A stretch of 64,000 bases of DNA from Mesorhizobium prunaredense (lineage in GTDB: Bacteria; Pseudomonadota; Alphaproteobacteria; Rhizobiales; Rhizobiaceae): NCBI RefSeq assembly GCF_900156895.1, contig NZ_FTPD01000005.1:256741-320740 (forward strand). Direction: 5' to 3'. The position numbers were made by a program, and so were the translations under genes. Below are positions 39,664-48,429 of the stretch, piece by piece; the stretch's first letter is position 1, and each line of letters begins with the position of its first letter. The notes below the pieces were generated by a model. That model ran no database searches, was not told where the DNA came from, and saw nothing but the letters and a program-made list of their open reading frames with translations.

Positions 39664-40913
39664 CGCGATTGTCGACCCATGACGCGATCGTCATAGGCGC
39701 CGGCCCGGCGGGCACGTCCGTCGCGCTGACGCTGGCCCGGCGCGGATGGGCCGTGGCTATTGTGGAAAAGAGCGTGTTCCCGCGCCGCAAGGTCTGCGGC
39801 GAATATATTTCGGCAAGCAATCTTGCGCTTCTGGACCAGCTGGAAATCGGCGAAGCGTGGCGTGCCAATGCCGGCCCCGAAATCCGCCGCGTCGGCTTGT
39901 TTTCCGGCGAGACCTGCGCCGAAGCGCCAATGCCTCCTGCAAAAGATGGGCCTCCTGCAAAAGAAGGGCCTCCTGCAAAAGATGGGCCCCGCGCGAAAAA
40001 AGATGGTTTCGGCCGGGCGCTCGGCCGGGATATTTTCGACTGTCTGCTTTTGCAGGCGGCGCGATCGGCGGGCGTCGAAATCTTTCAGCCTTGCCGCGCC
40101 GTCGCCATCGACCCAGATGGCGAGGCGCAATTGGTGCGAATTCAAGCCGGAAACGAAACGACGATGGTGCGCGCGCCGGTGATTGTCGCCGCACACGGCT
40201 CCTGGGAGCCAGGATCGCTGCCCAGCCAGCTCGGAAAGACCAACCGCCCTTCGGACCTGTTCGGCTTCAAGGCGCATGTCACCGGGTCGTCCCTGGCGCC
40301 TGATTTGATGCCCCTGCTGGTATTTCCTGGCGGTTATGGCGGCATGGTTTCGGCGGATCATGGCCGGCTGTCGATCTCGTGCTGCATTCGGCGCGATATG
40401 CTCGCACGGTTGCGCAAACACCCCAGACAGCAGAGCCATTTGTCGGCCGCCGAGGCGGTCTCCCGTCATCTGATGGAATCATGTCGGGGAGTGAGGGATG
40501 CGCTAGCATCAGCTGACGCCGACGGGCCGTGGCTTGCCGCAGGTCCGATCCGGCCGGGAATTCGCTCCTGCTACGAGCGCGACATCTTCCGCGTAGGCAA
40601 TGCAGCCGGAGAGTCTCATCCCGTTATCGCCGAAGGCATCTCGATGGCGCTTCAGTCCGGCTGGCTGCTGGCTTGCGAACTCTCATGCGCACCAAGCGGC
40701 CGCGCAGGGCGCGAGTTGGCCGGCAGACGCTACGAGGCGGCCTGGAAAAGTCTGTTTTCAACACGGGTCTATGCCGCGGCAGCGCTTGCCGGGGTTGCCG
40801 TTAGCCCCGGCAGTGCAACCTTGATGGCGGCAATTGTGCGGAATTTCCCGCAGGCGCTAACGCTGGGTGCGCAACTGAGCGGGAAGACAAAGCTGGTTCC
40901 CGGCTTTGTCTAA
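39660..40913 (+). CDS. FAD-dependent oxidoreductase (geranylgeranyl reductase/monooxygenase-like)
   Basis: 417 residues. The FAD fold is AIVIGAGPAGTSVALTLARR, followed by RKVCGEYIS, and the second FAD block FRVGNAAGESHPVIAEGIS. This matches group A flavoproteins such as geranylgeranyl reductases and aromatic hydroxylases. It is third in the polyketide operon and probably tailors its product. Residues ~92-109 are three copies of a six-residue unit (PPAKDG type) absent from relatives that I know; they encode a flexible insert between FAD-domain strands. Confidence 0.87.
   Translation: MTRLSTHDAIVIGAGPAGTSVALTLARRGWAVAIVEKSVFPRRKVCGEYISASNLALLDQLEIGEAWRANAGPEIRRVGLFSGETCAEAPMPPAKDGPPAKEGPPAKDGPRAKKDGFGRALGRDIFDCLLLQAARSAGVEIFQPCRAVAIDPDGEAQLVRIQAGNETTMVRAPVIVAAHGSWEPGSLPSQLGKTNRPSDLFGFKAHVTGSSLAPDLMPLLVFPGGYGGMVSADHGRLSISCCIRRDMLARLRKHPRQQSHLSAAEAVSRHLMESCRGVRDALASADADGPWLAAGPIRPGIRSCYERDIFRVGNAAGESHPVIAEGISMALQSGWLLACELSCAPSGRAGRELAGRRYEAAWKSLFSTRVYAAAALAGVAVSPGSATLMAAIVRNFPQALTLGAQLSGKTKLVPGFV
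39933..39986 (+). repeat. 18-bp in-frame tandem repeat, three copies
   Basis: CCTCCTGCAAAAGATGGG repeated three times with one base change in the second unit, followed by a degenerate fourth copy up to ~40007. Each unit adds six residues to the flavoprotein. Confidence 0.9.
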
Positions 40914-40971
40914 CAGGTGGTGCGGCCCGCTCATGCGCACCCAAGGTATAATCGACTCCACCGGCGCTAGC

Positions 40972-41277
40972 TCACTTGGGGCAATTCTCCATGTCCGCAG
41001 TTGCAGTGCCACTGGCGGAGTTTGTATTCGCATTCGCATCGGCGCCTGCGGTTTCCTTGCACCGATCACCCATGCCGTCGCCGCCGTCGGTTGTTGAACC
41101 GGTTACGTTCGGATCGGCAGGAGTTGCATTATCGGTGCCGGGAGCCATGGTGCCAGTGCCTGTCCCAGTGGTCGCTCCCGGATCGTTGGTGCCGGATCCA
41201 GTACCGTTCGATTGCGCCATCGCCGAAGTGGCAAGGGCGATGCTGAGTGCGGTTGCGGAAAGAATTTTTTTCATCAT
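40972..41277 (-). CDS. Secreted Gly/Thr-rich small protein
   Basis: 101 residues from ATG 41277 (GGAGA upstream). The signal peptide is MMKKILSATALSIALATSAM ending AQ. The mature part is low-complexity (GTGSGTNDPGATTGTGTGT) with two cysteines near the C-terminus (DRCKETAG and MENCPK) that could form one disulphide. Similar short exported proteins are frequent in rhizobia. Function unknown. Confidence 0.65.
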   Translation of the reverse strand: MMKKILSATALSIALATSAMAQSNGTGSGTNDPGATTGTGTGTMAPGTDNATPADPNVTGSTTDGGDGMGDRCKETAGADANANTNSASGTATADMENCPK

Positions 41278-41623
41278 GGTCGGTCTCCATTAGAGTTGCA
41301 TCGCTGGTTGCGATGATTATCCAACGAGCGTTTTTTGGAGTTGTTCCGTCAGACAGAAATCGTGATCGACGGTCGGGCCGAAGGTAAATCCAAGCAGCAA
41401 TGCTGGCGAAACAGCGCCATCTTTTTTCGGTTTCGATGGAACAACATCCGCCGGCAACGGTTGGAAGCGCAGTCGTTCTACTCCAGCGACTGTGACAGCC
41501 GTTCGCACGGCATTCGGACAAAGGCCCGGCGCTTCCTCCCCGCCGGGCCTTTTCTGTCGCTGGACGAACTTTCACGGAATTTGGCCGGAAGCGCTCGGCT
41601 GGCCGGGCTTTGATTGCTGCCGT
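41278..41623. other. Intergenic region with a terminator; no firm gene
   Basis: A minus-strand 63-codon frame (41317-41508, from GTG) has moderate coding character but no ribosome site and lies directly behind a terminator. I leave it uncalled. Confidence 0.4.
41521..41555. terminator. Bidirectional intrinsic terminator
   Basis: AAGGCCCGGCG (41521-41531) pairs with CGCCGGGCCTT (41541-41551). TTTTCTG follows on the plus strand and TTTGTCC on the minus strand. It is placed to end the minus-strand gene that stops at 41624. Confidence 0.75.
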
Positions 41624-41887
41624 TCACGGCTCGTCGATATCCTGCTTCGAGGGGTTGCGCGAGATGGCGCGTTCCTCTTCGTCGTCCGGCAGCGCCTCGT
41701 CGCTCTCCTGGTACGGATTGTCGTCGTCTTCCTCGGGCAGTTCAGCCTCCTTCTCGAGGTCGTAACGGATGTCGCCGTTTCCCGGCACGCTGTCTGGTAG
41801 AATTTTACTGCCTTTGATCGCGTCCCAATCCTGCTGTTCGATGGTCGGGCCTTCGGATGGATCGTCGGGTTTTCTGCGCGGTGCCAT
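41624..41887 (-). CDS. Acidic hypothetical protein, 87 aa
   Basis: Starts at ATG 41887 with AGGAGAG upstream. The N-terminus is MAPRRKPDDPSEGPTIEQQD, followed by IKGSKILPDSVPGNGDI and a very acidic C-terminus (EAELPEEDDDNPYQESDEAL). The protein is probably disordered and soluble. It is of a type widely found in rhizobia but without assigned function. A terminator follows. Confidence 0.6.
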   Translation of the reverse strand: MAPRRKPDDPSEGPTIEQQDWDAIKGSKILPDSVPGNGDIRYDLEKEAELPEEDDDNPYQESDEALPDDEEERAISRNPSKQDIDEP

Positions 41888-42173
41888 CAGAGCTCTCCTA
41901 TGCACTGGTTGCTCATACGCCTAACTCCAAGGACCGCTGCGTAGTTCCTCCAATCGAACCGACGGAGACCGCCTTACGGCGATCCAGCATCCATCTCGGT
42001 TTGGACTGCCGGCGGGGCTTTTACCCAGGCCTTAGTCTCAATGAGAGCTAACCATTAGGCGGGTTGTGCAATACCGCTCAGCAAGCGACTAGGAACTTGT
42101 GCGGTTTCTAATATAAGGGCACACTTCGAAACGGGTGGAGGGAAAACGGCCCAAAAACATCGGGAGGAAAGCT

Positions 42174-43613
42174 ATGCATAGCATGAGCCTCACCACGCTT
42201 GAACCCGGCAAGACGACGGTCGATGCCGCGGCCTTGGAGGCGCTTTCGGTACAATTGCGCGGCACCGTGCTGAGGGAAGGCGACGCCGCCTATGACGAGG
42301 CACGCAGCATCTGGAACGCCATGATCGACCGGCGGCCCGGGCTGATCGTGCGCTGCGCCGGTGCTGCCGACGTTATCGCCGCCGTCAATTTTGCCAGGGA
42401 AAACAGGCTGCTCGTCGCGGTTCGCGGCGGCGGCCACAACATCGCCGGCAGCGCCGTCTGCGACGGCGGCCTGATGATCGACCTGTCGCCGATGAAGTCG
42501 GTGCGGGTCGATCCGGCGACGCGGCGGGCATGGGTGGAACCTGGCGCGACACTCGCCGACGTCGACGCGGAAACACAGGCCTTCGGACTGGCGGTGCCGA
42601 CCGGCATCAACTCGACCACCGGCATTTCGGGCCTGACGCTGGGCGGCGGCTTCGGCTGGATCACGCGGAAATTCGGCCTGACCATCGACAATCTTCTCTG
42701 CGCCGACATGGTTACCGCCGACGGCAAGCTGCTGCGCGCCAGCCAGACCGAAAATCCGGACCTGTTCTGGGCGCTGCGCGGTGGCGGCGGCAATTTCGGC
42801 ATCGTCACGGCTTTCGAGTTCAAGCTCCACCAAGTCGGTCCGCAAGTGCTGTCGGGGCTCGTCGTTCATCCCTTCGCCGATGCCGAAAACGTGTTGCGGG
42901 AATACCGAGCGGCGCTCGAAGCAGCGCCCAATGAGCTGACCTGCTGGGTGGTCATGCGGCAGGCGCCGCCGCTGCCGTTCCTGCCGGCCGAATGGCATGG
43001 CAAGGAGGTGCTGGTCCTGGCCATGTGCTATTGCGGCGACCTTCAGGAGGGTGAGAAGGCGACACAGAGGCTTCGCGCCATCGGCACACCGATTGCAGAC
43101 GTGGTCGGTCCCAACCCGTTCACCGCCTGGCAGCAGGGATTCGATCCGTTGCTGACGCCTGGCGCCCGCAACTATTGGAAGAGCCATGACTTCACCGAGC
43201 TTTCCGACAGCGCGGTTGAGGTCGTGACGGCGGCGATACCCAGGCTTCCCGGTCCCGAATGCGAGATTTTCATTGGCCATGTCGGCGGTGCCGCGGGCCG
43301 GGTGACAGCGGATGCAACGGCGTTTCCGCAACGCAGCGCGCACTACGTCATGAATGTCCACGCCCGCTGGCGCGAACCGGAAATGGACCAGGCCTGCATC
43401 GACTGGGCGCGGGGGCTCTATGAAGCAGCCAAGCCCTATGCCGCCGGCACGGCCTATGTGAACTTCATGCCCGGGGACGAGGTCGACAGGGTCGAAGCAG
43501 CCTATGGCGGCAACTATCGGCGGCTGTTGGAAATCAAGCAGCGATATGATCCGCTGAACCTGTTCCGCATGAACCAGAATTTGCGGCCGATAGAAGCGCA
43601 GCGCGCTGCATAG
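42174..43613 (+). CDS. FAD-binding oxidoreductase of the berberine-bridge (BBE) type
   Basis: 479 residues from ATG 42174 with an excellent GGAGG upstream. The FAD_binding_4 domain has VAVRGGGHNIAGSAVCDGG, with His88 as the likely covalent flavin attachment, and GISGLTLGGGFGWITRKFGL. At the position where bicovalent enzymes have a second attachment Cys, the sequence reads FGWITRKFG, so a single link is expected. The C-terminal BBE segment (NYRRLLEIKQRYDPLNLFRM) is intact. Bacterial members oxidise sugars or alcohols with oxygen. A terminator hairpin follows. Confidence 0.88.
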   Translation: MHSMSLTTLEPGKTTVDAAALEALSVQLRGTVLREGDAAYDEARSIWNAMIDRRPGLIVRCAGAADVIAAVNFARENRLLVAVRGGGHNIAGSAVCDGGLMIDLSPMKSVRVDPATRRAWVEPGATLADVDAETQAFGLAVPTGINSTTGISGLTLGGGFGWITRKFGLTIDNLLCADMVTADGKLLRASQTENPDLFWALRGGGGNFGIVTAFEFKLHQVGPQVLSGLVVHPFADAENVLREYRAALEAAPNELTCWVVMRQAPPLPFLPAEWHGKEVLVLAMCYCGDLQEGEKATQRLRAIGTPIADVVGPNPFTAWQQGFDPLLTPGARNYWKSHDFTELSDSAVEVVTAAIPRLPGPECEIFIGHVGGAAGRVTADATAFPQRSAHYVMNVHARWREPEMDQACIDWARGLYEAAKPYAAGTAYVNFMPGDEVDRVEAAYGGNYRRLLEIKQRYDPLNLFRMNQNLRPIEAQRAA

Positions 43614-43992
43614 GCTGCGCAGGCATGACAGGGCCCGCGCCTCCAACGGAGGACGCGGGCCTCGTTTCGGGCCATGCGCTGGCAGGTGTCAGCCTTTAGC
43701 TGACGCCGCCCAGGCAAGGGTCTAATCCTTTCGCTTTGTTGACTCGGCCTGCAAAAACGGGCAGCAAAGCCTGGCATGGAGGGCATTTCCGCTATTTTCA
43801 TAGTTTTGGAGGGAGCCTTTTTTGACATAGACCTTCGCCTAATCGGCGATCGGTAGAGGGATTGGTTAACCAAGTTTGTCCATCTTTTGATTCAATCGGC
43901 AACAGACGTGAAGCGTGCCGGGGGGCATCAGGCGACTGTGATTGTGACGGCTGCGAGCCCGCATGCCGCAAGGCCGATTGAGGTTTGGTTGT
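43614..43992. other. Intergenic: terminator, then promoter region of the DUF2778 gene
   Basis: Beyond the terminator lie TTTTTTGACATAG (a -35-like TTGACA near 43830) and a 12-bp palindrome TTGGTTAACCAA (43862-43873), followed by TTGATTCAATC, which contains a GANTC methylation site. No gene seen. Confidence 0.45.
43631..43668 (+). terminator. Intrinsic terminator after the BBE-type gene
   Basis: GGGCCCGCGCCTCC pairs with GGAGGACGCGGGCC around AAC, followed by TCGTTTC. It ends 18-55 bases after the stop codon. Confidence 0.75.
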
Positions 43993-45576
43993 ATGGCGTT
44001 GATGCGTTTGAATAACCGGGGTGACAATCCTGATAGTGGATTGCCCTCGATGAGGCCCGGCCTGCGCTGGGTCGCGATTCCCGTTGTTGGCGCTGCGATC
44101 GCTCTGTGGTCGGCTGCGACCGTGGCCGGCCTCCATTCGGTGGGAACTTCGCTCACCGCCGCCTCCAACAGTGTTCAGCGAAACCTGCTCGCGCCGCGCT
44201 CCATGGCGCTCGCCGATCCCCGACACACACTTGCCAATTCACGGGCCAATTCACGGGCCAATCCACGGGCCAATTCGTGGGCGCCGTCACTGGCAAGCCG
44301 GCAGCGTGAGGCGTCGCTGCTCGGCCGATGCAATGCCGGCTGCGCGCAGGCCGCCACGAGCTTCGAGCATGGAGGCAAGGTAGCGCGTCTCAAGCCGTTA
44401 GCGCGGCCGGATGCTGTGCAGCTTGTCGCCGAAATCTCACCGCAATCGCGCTTCGACAGCGTGGTGGCGAAAGCGGCGCTATCGCCGCAAAAGATTGCTG
44501 CTGCCTTTGCCCGCGCCTCCGGCGGGGCCGCGCCGTTTGCGGTCGTCAGTCTGCCGACGGGCCAGCGCTTTGCGGAGCCGGTGCGCCTGGCCGATCAGCA
44601 TGGTCCCGCGTCCGTGCGCTTCGGGCCCGAGATTGCAGAAATCGACCGATCCTCCGGGCTGGCGCTGGCGCTTGCGAATGCATTGCCGGAAGCGATGATC
44701 GACGTGCTGCCGCAGACGACGACGGCCGATCCTGCTGCCACGCAAGAGGGCGAGGTGCAGATGGCGTCGCTGCCGCCGCAGGACGCAATGCCCGGCAGCG
44801 TTCCCTTGCCGACTTGGCGTCCGCAGGCGGAAATCGATCAGTCAGACGAGGCGCCCGAGGTCAAGGCACCCAAAGCGCCCAAGGTCCAGGCATCGAAGGC
44901 CGGCAAGGCCCAGTCTCAGCCATCCAAAGCCAACAAGGTGCAGACCGCCGCCGCTCCGCAGGTCGATACGCCCCGGGCGCCAGCCTTGTCGCCGAGGAGT
45001 TCGTCACCGGCGGCGATGCCAAGCATGCAAGAGGACATGCAGGGCAGCCCGGGCATGCAAAGCAGCCCGGGCATGCAGGGCAGTCCGGGCAAGCCGGCCA
45101 AGCCGGCCAAGCGGTCGAAGGCCGCAGACATGCTGGCCTATGCCAAACCCGACAGCCCGGCGGGCGGCGGCGGGGTCTTCGGCAACCTGTTCACCAAGCC
45201 CGGCAGCGGCGTCGCCGTCTACGACATCTCGGCGAAAACCGTCTATATGCCGGACGGCTCGCGGCTCGAGGCGCACTCGGGACTGGGCTCGATGGCAGAC
45301 CAGCCGCGCTATGCCAACCGGAAGAATGCCGGCCCGACGCCGCCCCACACCTACGATTTGAGGCTGCGTGAATCGCGCTTCCATGGGGTGGAGGCCCTGC
45401 GTCTCACTCCTATCGATGGCAAGAACAAATATGGCCGCGACGGCTTTCTTGCCCACACCTACCTGCTGCGCGGCGGCCGCGCGGAATCGAGCGGCTGCGT
45501 CGCTTTCAAGGACTATGCCCGCTTCCTTGCCGCCTTCAAGAAAGGCAAGATCAAACGCCTCGTCGTGCGCGGCTAA
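43993..45576 (+). CDS. Membrane-anchored DUF2778 (L,D-transpeptidase-like) protein with repeat-rich linker
   Basis: 527 residues from ATG 43993 (GAGG upstream). One membrane helix at ~26-47 (WVAIPVVGAAIALWSAATVA) is followed by a long Ala/Pro/Gln-rich linker and, from ~385, the DUF2778 domain. Its His488 (FLAHTYLLRGG) and Cys502 (ESSGCVAFKDY) match the L,D-transpeptidase-type active site. DUF2778 includes the Tlde1 peptidoglycan effectors, but the anchor and linker here suggest a resident envelope enzyme. The linker contains in-frame duplications (RANSRANPRANS, and MQGSPG-type units at ~350-370). Confidence 0.78.
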   Translation: MALMRLNNRGDNPDSGLPSMRPGLRWVAIPVVGAAIALWSAATVAGLHSVGTSLTAASNSVQRNLLAPRSMALADPRHTLANSRANSRANPRANSWAPSLASRQREASLLGRCNAGCAQAATSFEHGGKVARLKPLARPDAVQLVAEISPQSRFDSVVAKAALSPQKIAAAFARASGGAAPFAVVSLPTGQRFAEPVRLADQHGPASVRFGPEIAEIDRSSGLALALANALPEAMIDVLPQTTTADPAATQEGEVQMASLPPQDAMPGSVPLPTWRPQAEIDQSDEAPEVKAPKAPKVQASKAGKAQSQPSKANKVQTAAAPQVDTPRAPALSPRSSSPAAMPSMQEDMQGSPGMQSSPGMQGSPGKPAKPAKRSKAADMLAYAKPDSPAGGGGVFGNLFTKPGSGVAVYDISAKTVYMPDGSRLEAHSGLGSMADQPRYANRKNAGPTPPHTYDLRLRESRFHGVEALRLTPIDGKNKYGRDGFLAHTYLLRGGRAESSGCVAFKDYARFLAAFKKGKIKRLVVRG

Positions 45577-45954
45577 CCAAGCTGCTGATGCAGGTTGCGT
45601 CGGAAGGGCGTGAGTGTAGGCGCCTGCAGCGGCGCAGAATGTAAGCCCGTTCTGTAGCGATCCTTCGCGCCCCCCTCTGTCCTGCCGGACATCTCCCCCA
45701 CTTGGGGGGAGATTGCTGTCACGCCGGCTTCGCAAATCGCCACCGTTGTAGGAATGAGCGGAGCGTGGAAGCTGCCGATCTCTCCCCTTGTGGGGGAGAT
45801 GTCCGGCAGGACAGAAGGGGGGCGCTGTCCCGCCGACATCTCCGGAATTCCACCCAATTGTCAGCAGCCAGCCTCGAAACCGTTTTCATTCCCGGCCGAG
45901 GATACTATGACTGACCGGACCGGGGCGGCGGCTTCAACCGATCAAGAGGATGTC
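45577..45954. other. 378-bp gap occupied mainly by the inverted repeat
   Basis: Beyond the repeat only thuA's likely promoter and ribosome site remain. An in-frame ATG at 45907 could extend thuA by 16 residues, but AGAGGATGTC supports 45955. Confidence 0.4.
45670..45822. repeat. Large inverted repeat, rhizobial intergenic element with ~40-bp arms
   Basis: CCCCCTCTGTCCTGCCGGAC (from 45670), with the following ATCTCCCCCACTTGGGGGGA, mirrors TCTCCCCTTGTGGGGGAGAT and GTCCGGCAGGACAGAAGGGG (ending 45822). Arms are imperfect; the centre carries GAATGAGCGG-type sequence. It occupies most of the gap between the DUF2778 and thuA genes. Confidence 0.75.
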
Positions 45955-46740
45955 ATGACGATACGCGCTGTCGTTTGGGGCGAGAATATCCATGAGCGGA
46001 CCAATGAGGTGGTGGCGGGGATCTACCCCGAGGGCATGCACGCAACGATCGCCAATGCGCTGAAGCTCGACCCCGAAATTTCCGTATCGTGGGCGACGCT
46101 TGAGCAGCCGGAGCATGGCCTGCCGGTCGACCGTTTGGCGCAAACCGATGTGCTCGTGTGGTGGGGACACAAGGACCATGGCGCCGTCGCCGACGAAGTC
46201 GTCGAGCGCGTGGCGCGCCGCGTCTGGGAAGGCATGGGGCTGATCGTGCTTCATTCCGGCCATTTCTCGAAGATATTCAAGACGCTGATGGGCACGCCCT
46301 GCACGCTGAAATGGCGCGAGGCCGGCGAGCGCGAGCGGCTCTGGGTGACGAGCCCCAACCACCCGATCGCTGCCGGGATCGGCGAGTATTTCGAGCTCGA
46401 GAACGAGGAGATGTATGGCGAGCAGTTCGCCGTGCCGGAACCGCTGGAAACGGTTTTCATCTCCTGGTTCCAGGGCGGCGAAGTGTTCCGGTCGGGGCTG
46501 ACCTATCGTCGGGGTGCCGGCAACATCTTTTATTTCAGGCCAGGCCACGAGACCTATCCGACCTATCACGACGCGAATGTCCAAAAGGTGCTGCGCAATG
46601 CGGTGAAATGGGCGCACAACCCGCAGCGCGCGCATCCAGCCATCCTCGATGCGCCGAACGTGCCGGTGGAAAAGGCGCTCGAGCCGATCGTCGAGCGCGG
46701 CGGAAAACTCCATGCCGAGGGCGAACCCGGCTACCGCTAG
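45955..46740 (+). CDS. thuA: ThuA-family sugar utilisation protein
   Basis: 261 residues from ATG 45955. The ThuA (glutamine-amidotransferase-like) fold is clear: [20 protein letters not shown] at the start, [24 protein letters not shown] and [13 protein letters not shown]. In Sinorhizobium ThuA acts with the dehydrogenase ThuB in catabolism of trehalose and related disaccharides through keto-sugars. A Gfo/Idh/MocA dehydrogenase follows 77 bases downstream, consistent with that pairing, but no sugar transporter is present. The substrate is therefore not certain. Confidence 0.85.
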   Translation: MTIRAVVWGENIHERTNEVVAGIYPEGMHATIANALKLDPEISVSWATLEQPEHGLPVDRLAQTDVLVWWGHKDHGAVADEVVERVARRVWEGMGLIVLHSGHFSKIFKTLMGTPCTLKWREAGERERLWVTSPNHPIAAGIGEYFELENEEMYGEQFAVPEPLETVFISWFQGGEVFRSGLTYRRGAGNIFYFRPGHETYPTYHDANVQKVLRNAVKWAHNPQRAHPAILDAPNVPVEKALEPIVERGGKLHAEGEPGYR

Positions 46741-46817
46741 ACCGCAATCGCGAACCGTCGGTTCTGAAAATCCGTGGTCAAACAAGAAGATAAGGCCTCA
46801 TCCTAAGGATATGAATC

Positions 46818-47876
46818 ATGCGTCTTTTGATACTCGGCACCGGCTGGATGGCGGAGGAGCACGCCAGGCAGTTCAGCAGGATCGAGGGCGTCGAACTGAT
46901 CGGCGCCGTCGATGTCGACCGCGCGCGTGTCGACAAGTTTTCGGACGTCTACGCTATCCCCAACCGGTTCGCGTCGCTGGAAGACGCGCTCGCATGGGAC
47001 AAGTTCGACGCGGTGGCGAACGTGACGCCGGACCGCATCCACCATCCGACCACCATGATGCTGGTCGCGGCGGGCAAGCCGGTGCTATGCGAAAAGCCGC
47101 TGGCCGAAAATTACCAGAGGGCCAGCGAAATGGCCGATGCCGCCGAGCAAGCCGGCATCATCAACATGGTCAACCTGACCTATCGCAACGTTGCCCCGCT
47201 GCAGCGGGCGCGCGCCATGGTGCTTGCCGGCGAGATCGGCACGGTGAGGCATGTCGAGGCGTCCTATCTGCAGAGCTGGCTGGTTTCCAAGTTCTGGGGC
47301 GACTGGCGCACTGATCCGAAATGGCTGTGGCGGCTGTCACGCGGCCATGGCTCCAATGGCGTGCTGGGCGATGTCGGCATCCATATCCTCGATTTCGCCA
47401 GTTATGGCGCGGCGCTCGACATCGACCATGTGTTCTGCCGCCTCAGGTGCTTCGACAAGGCGCCCGGCAACCGGATCGGCGAGTACGAGCTCGACGCCAA
47501 TGACAGCTTCACCATGGCGCTGGATTTCAGCAACGGCGCTTTTGGCGTCGTCCATGCCAGCCGCTGGGCAACCGGCCATCTCAACGAATTGCGGCTGCGC
47601 ATCTATGGCGACAAGGGTGGTATCGAGGTCGTGCACAATCTGAACGGCTCGGAACTGAAAGTGTGCATGGGCGAGGACATCGAGAACGCCAAATGGCAGG
47701 TCCTCGATGCCGGAACGGTGCCGACCAACTACCAGCGCTTCGTCGATGCGGTGCGCGGCGGCGTTCAGGCCGAGCCGTCGTTCCGCCATGCGGCCGAATT
47801 GCAGAAGGTGCTCGACCTTGCCGCCGTCTCCGACGAGAAGAGGGCTGAGCTCAGGGCCCATGCCGAAACCCATTGA
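46818..47876 (+). CDS. Gfo/Idh/MocA-family NAD(P)-dependent oxidoreductase
   Basis: 352 residues. The Rossmann start MRLLILGTGWMAEEHARQFS and the substrate-binding EKPLAEN (Lys of the E-K-P motif) are intact; GVLGDVGIHILDF matches the catalytic Asp/His block. The family oxidises sugars or inositols, and ThuB belongs to it. The gene probably forms one transcript with thuA. The stop is 22 bases before the GFA gene. Confidence 0.88.
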   Translation: MRLLILGTGWMAEEHARQFSRIEGVELIGAVDVDRARVDKFSDVYAIPNRFASLEDALAWDKFDAVANVTPDRIHHPTTMMLVAAGKPVLCEKPLAENYQRASEMADAAEQAGIINMVNLTYRNVAPLQRARAMVLAGEIGTVRHVEASYLQSWLVSKFWGDWRTDPKWLWRLSRGHGSNGVLGDVGIHILDFASYGAALDIDHVFCRLRCFDKAPGNRIGEYELDANDSFTMALDFSNGAFGVVHASRWATGHLNELRLRIYGDKGGIEVVHNLNGSELKVCMGEDIENAKWQVLDAGTVPTNYQRFVDAVRGGVQAEPSFRHAAELQKVLDLAAVSDEKRAELRAHAETH

Positions 47877-47898
47877 TGTTCGCTGAAAGGGGCCAGCC

Positions 47899-48300
47899 AT
47901 GGTCACGCGCCGCGCCCAATGTTCCTGCGGTCAGCTGTCAGCCACCTGTTCGGGCGAGCCTGTACGCGTCTCTGTCTGCCATTGCCTGGCCTGCAAGCGG
48001 CGCACCGGCAGCGCGTTCAGCTTCAATGCGCGGTTTGCGGAGAATGATGTGTCGATCCAGGGACGAGCGGCGGAGTTCACGCGCGTTGGCGACGAAGGCG
48101 GCCGTGTCATCTACAGTTTCTGCCCGGATTGCGGCACCACTGTCCATTACCGGATCGATGTCCAGCCCGGTCTGATCGCCATTCCGGTGGGGGCTTTCGC
48201 CGACCCATCGTTCCCGCCGCCCTTCCTGTCCTTCTATCACGACAGCCGGCGCTGCGAGTGGGTCGAGGTCCGCACTGAGCCTCTGGCGACGTTCGGCTGA
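47899..48300 (+). CDS. GFA-family (CENP-V/GFA) zinc protein
   Basis: 133 residues from ATG 47899. The zinc-binding cysteines are in QCSCGQLS (Cys8, Cys10), VCHCLACKRRTGSAF (Cys27, Cys29, Cys32) and FCPDCGTTVH (Cys75, Cys78). The family was named for glutathione-dependent formaldehyde activation, though that activity is disputed; many members bind thiols or act in C1 or xenobiotic metabolism. The last 16 codons recur, degraded, at 52248-52298 behind the next operon. Confidence 0.88.
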   Translation: MVTRRAQCSCGQLSATCSGEPVRVSVCHCLACKRRTGSAFSFNARFAENDVSIQGRAAEFTRVGDEGGRVIYSFCPDCGTTVHYRIDVQPGLIAIPVGAFADPSFPPPFLSFYHDSRRCEWVEVRTEPLATFG

Positions 48301-48429
48301 AGCCGTCGGCCACCTTCGGCTGACGTTTTTGGACGGTTCAGCCTGCTGATCCAGGGCGAGCCAACGATCGCTTGTTCGATGAACTGGAACCGTCCACACT
48401 CTCCACGCATTCGATGGACTGTGAACACG

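Noticed and set aside
41317..41508. 63-codon minus-strand frame
   Set aside because: GTG start without a ribosome site, directly behind a terminator hairpin; coding character is moderate only.
45670..45822. Possible insertion sequence ends
   Set aside because: Only ~70 bases lie between the arms, with no transposase and no clear target duplication; it matches a dispersed rhizobial palindrome.
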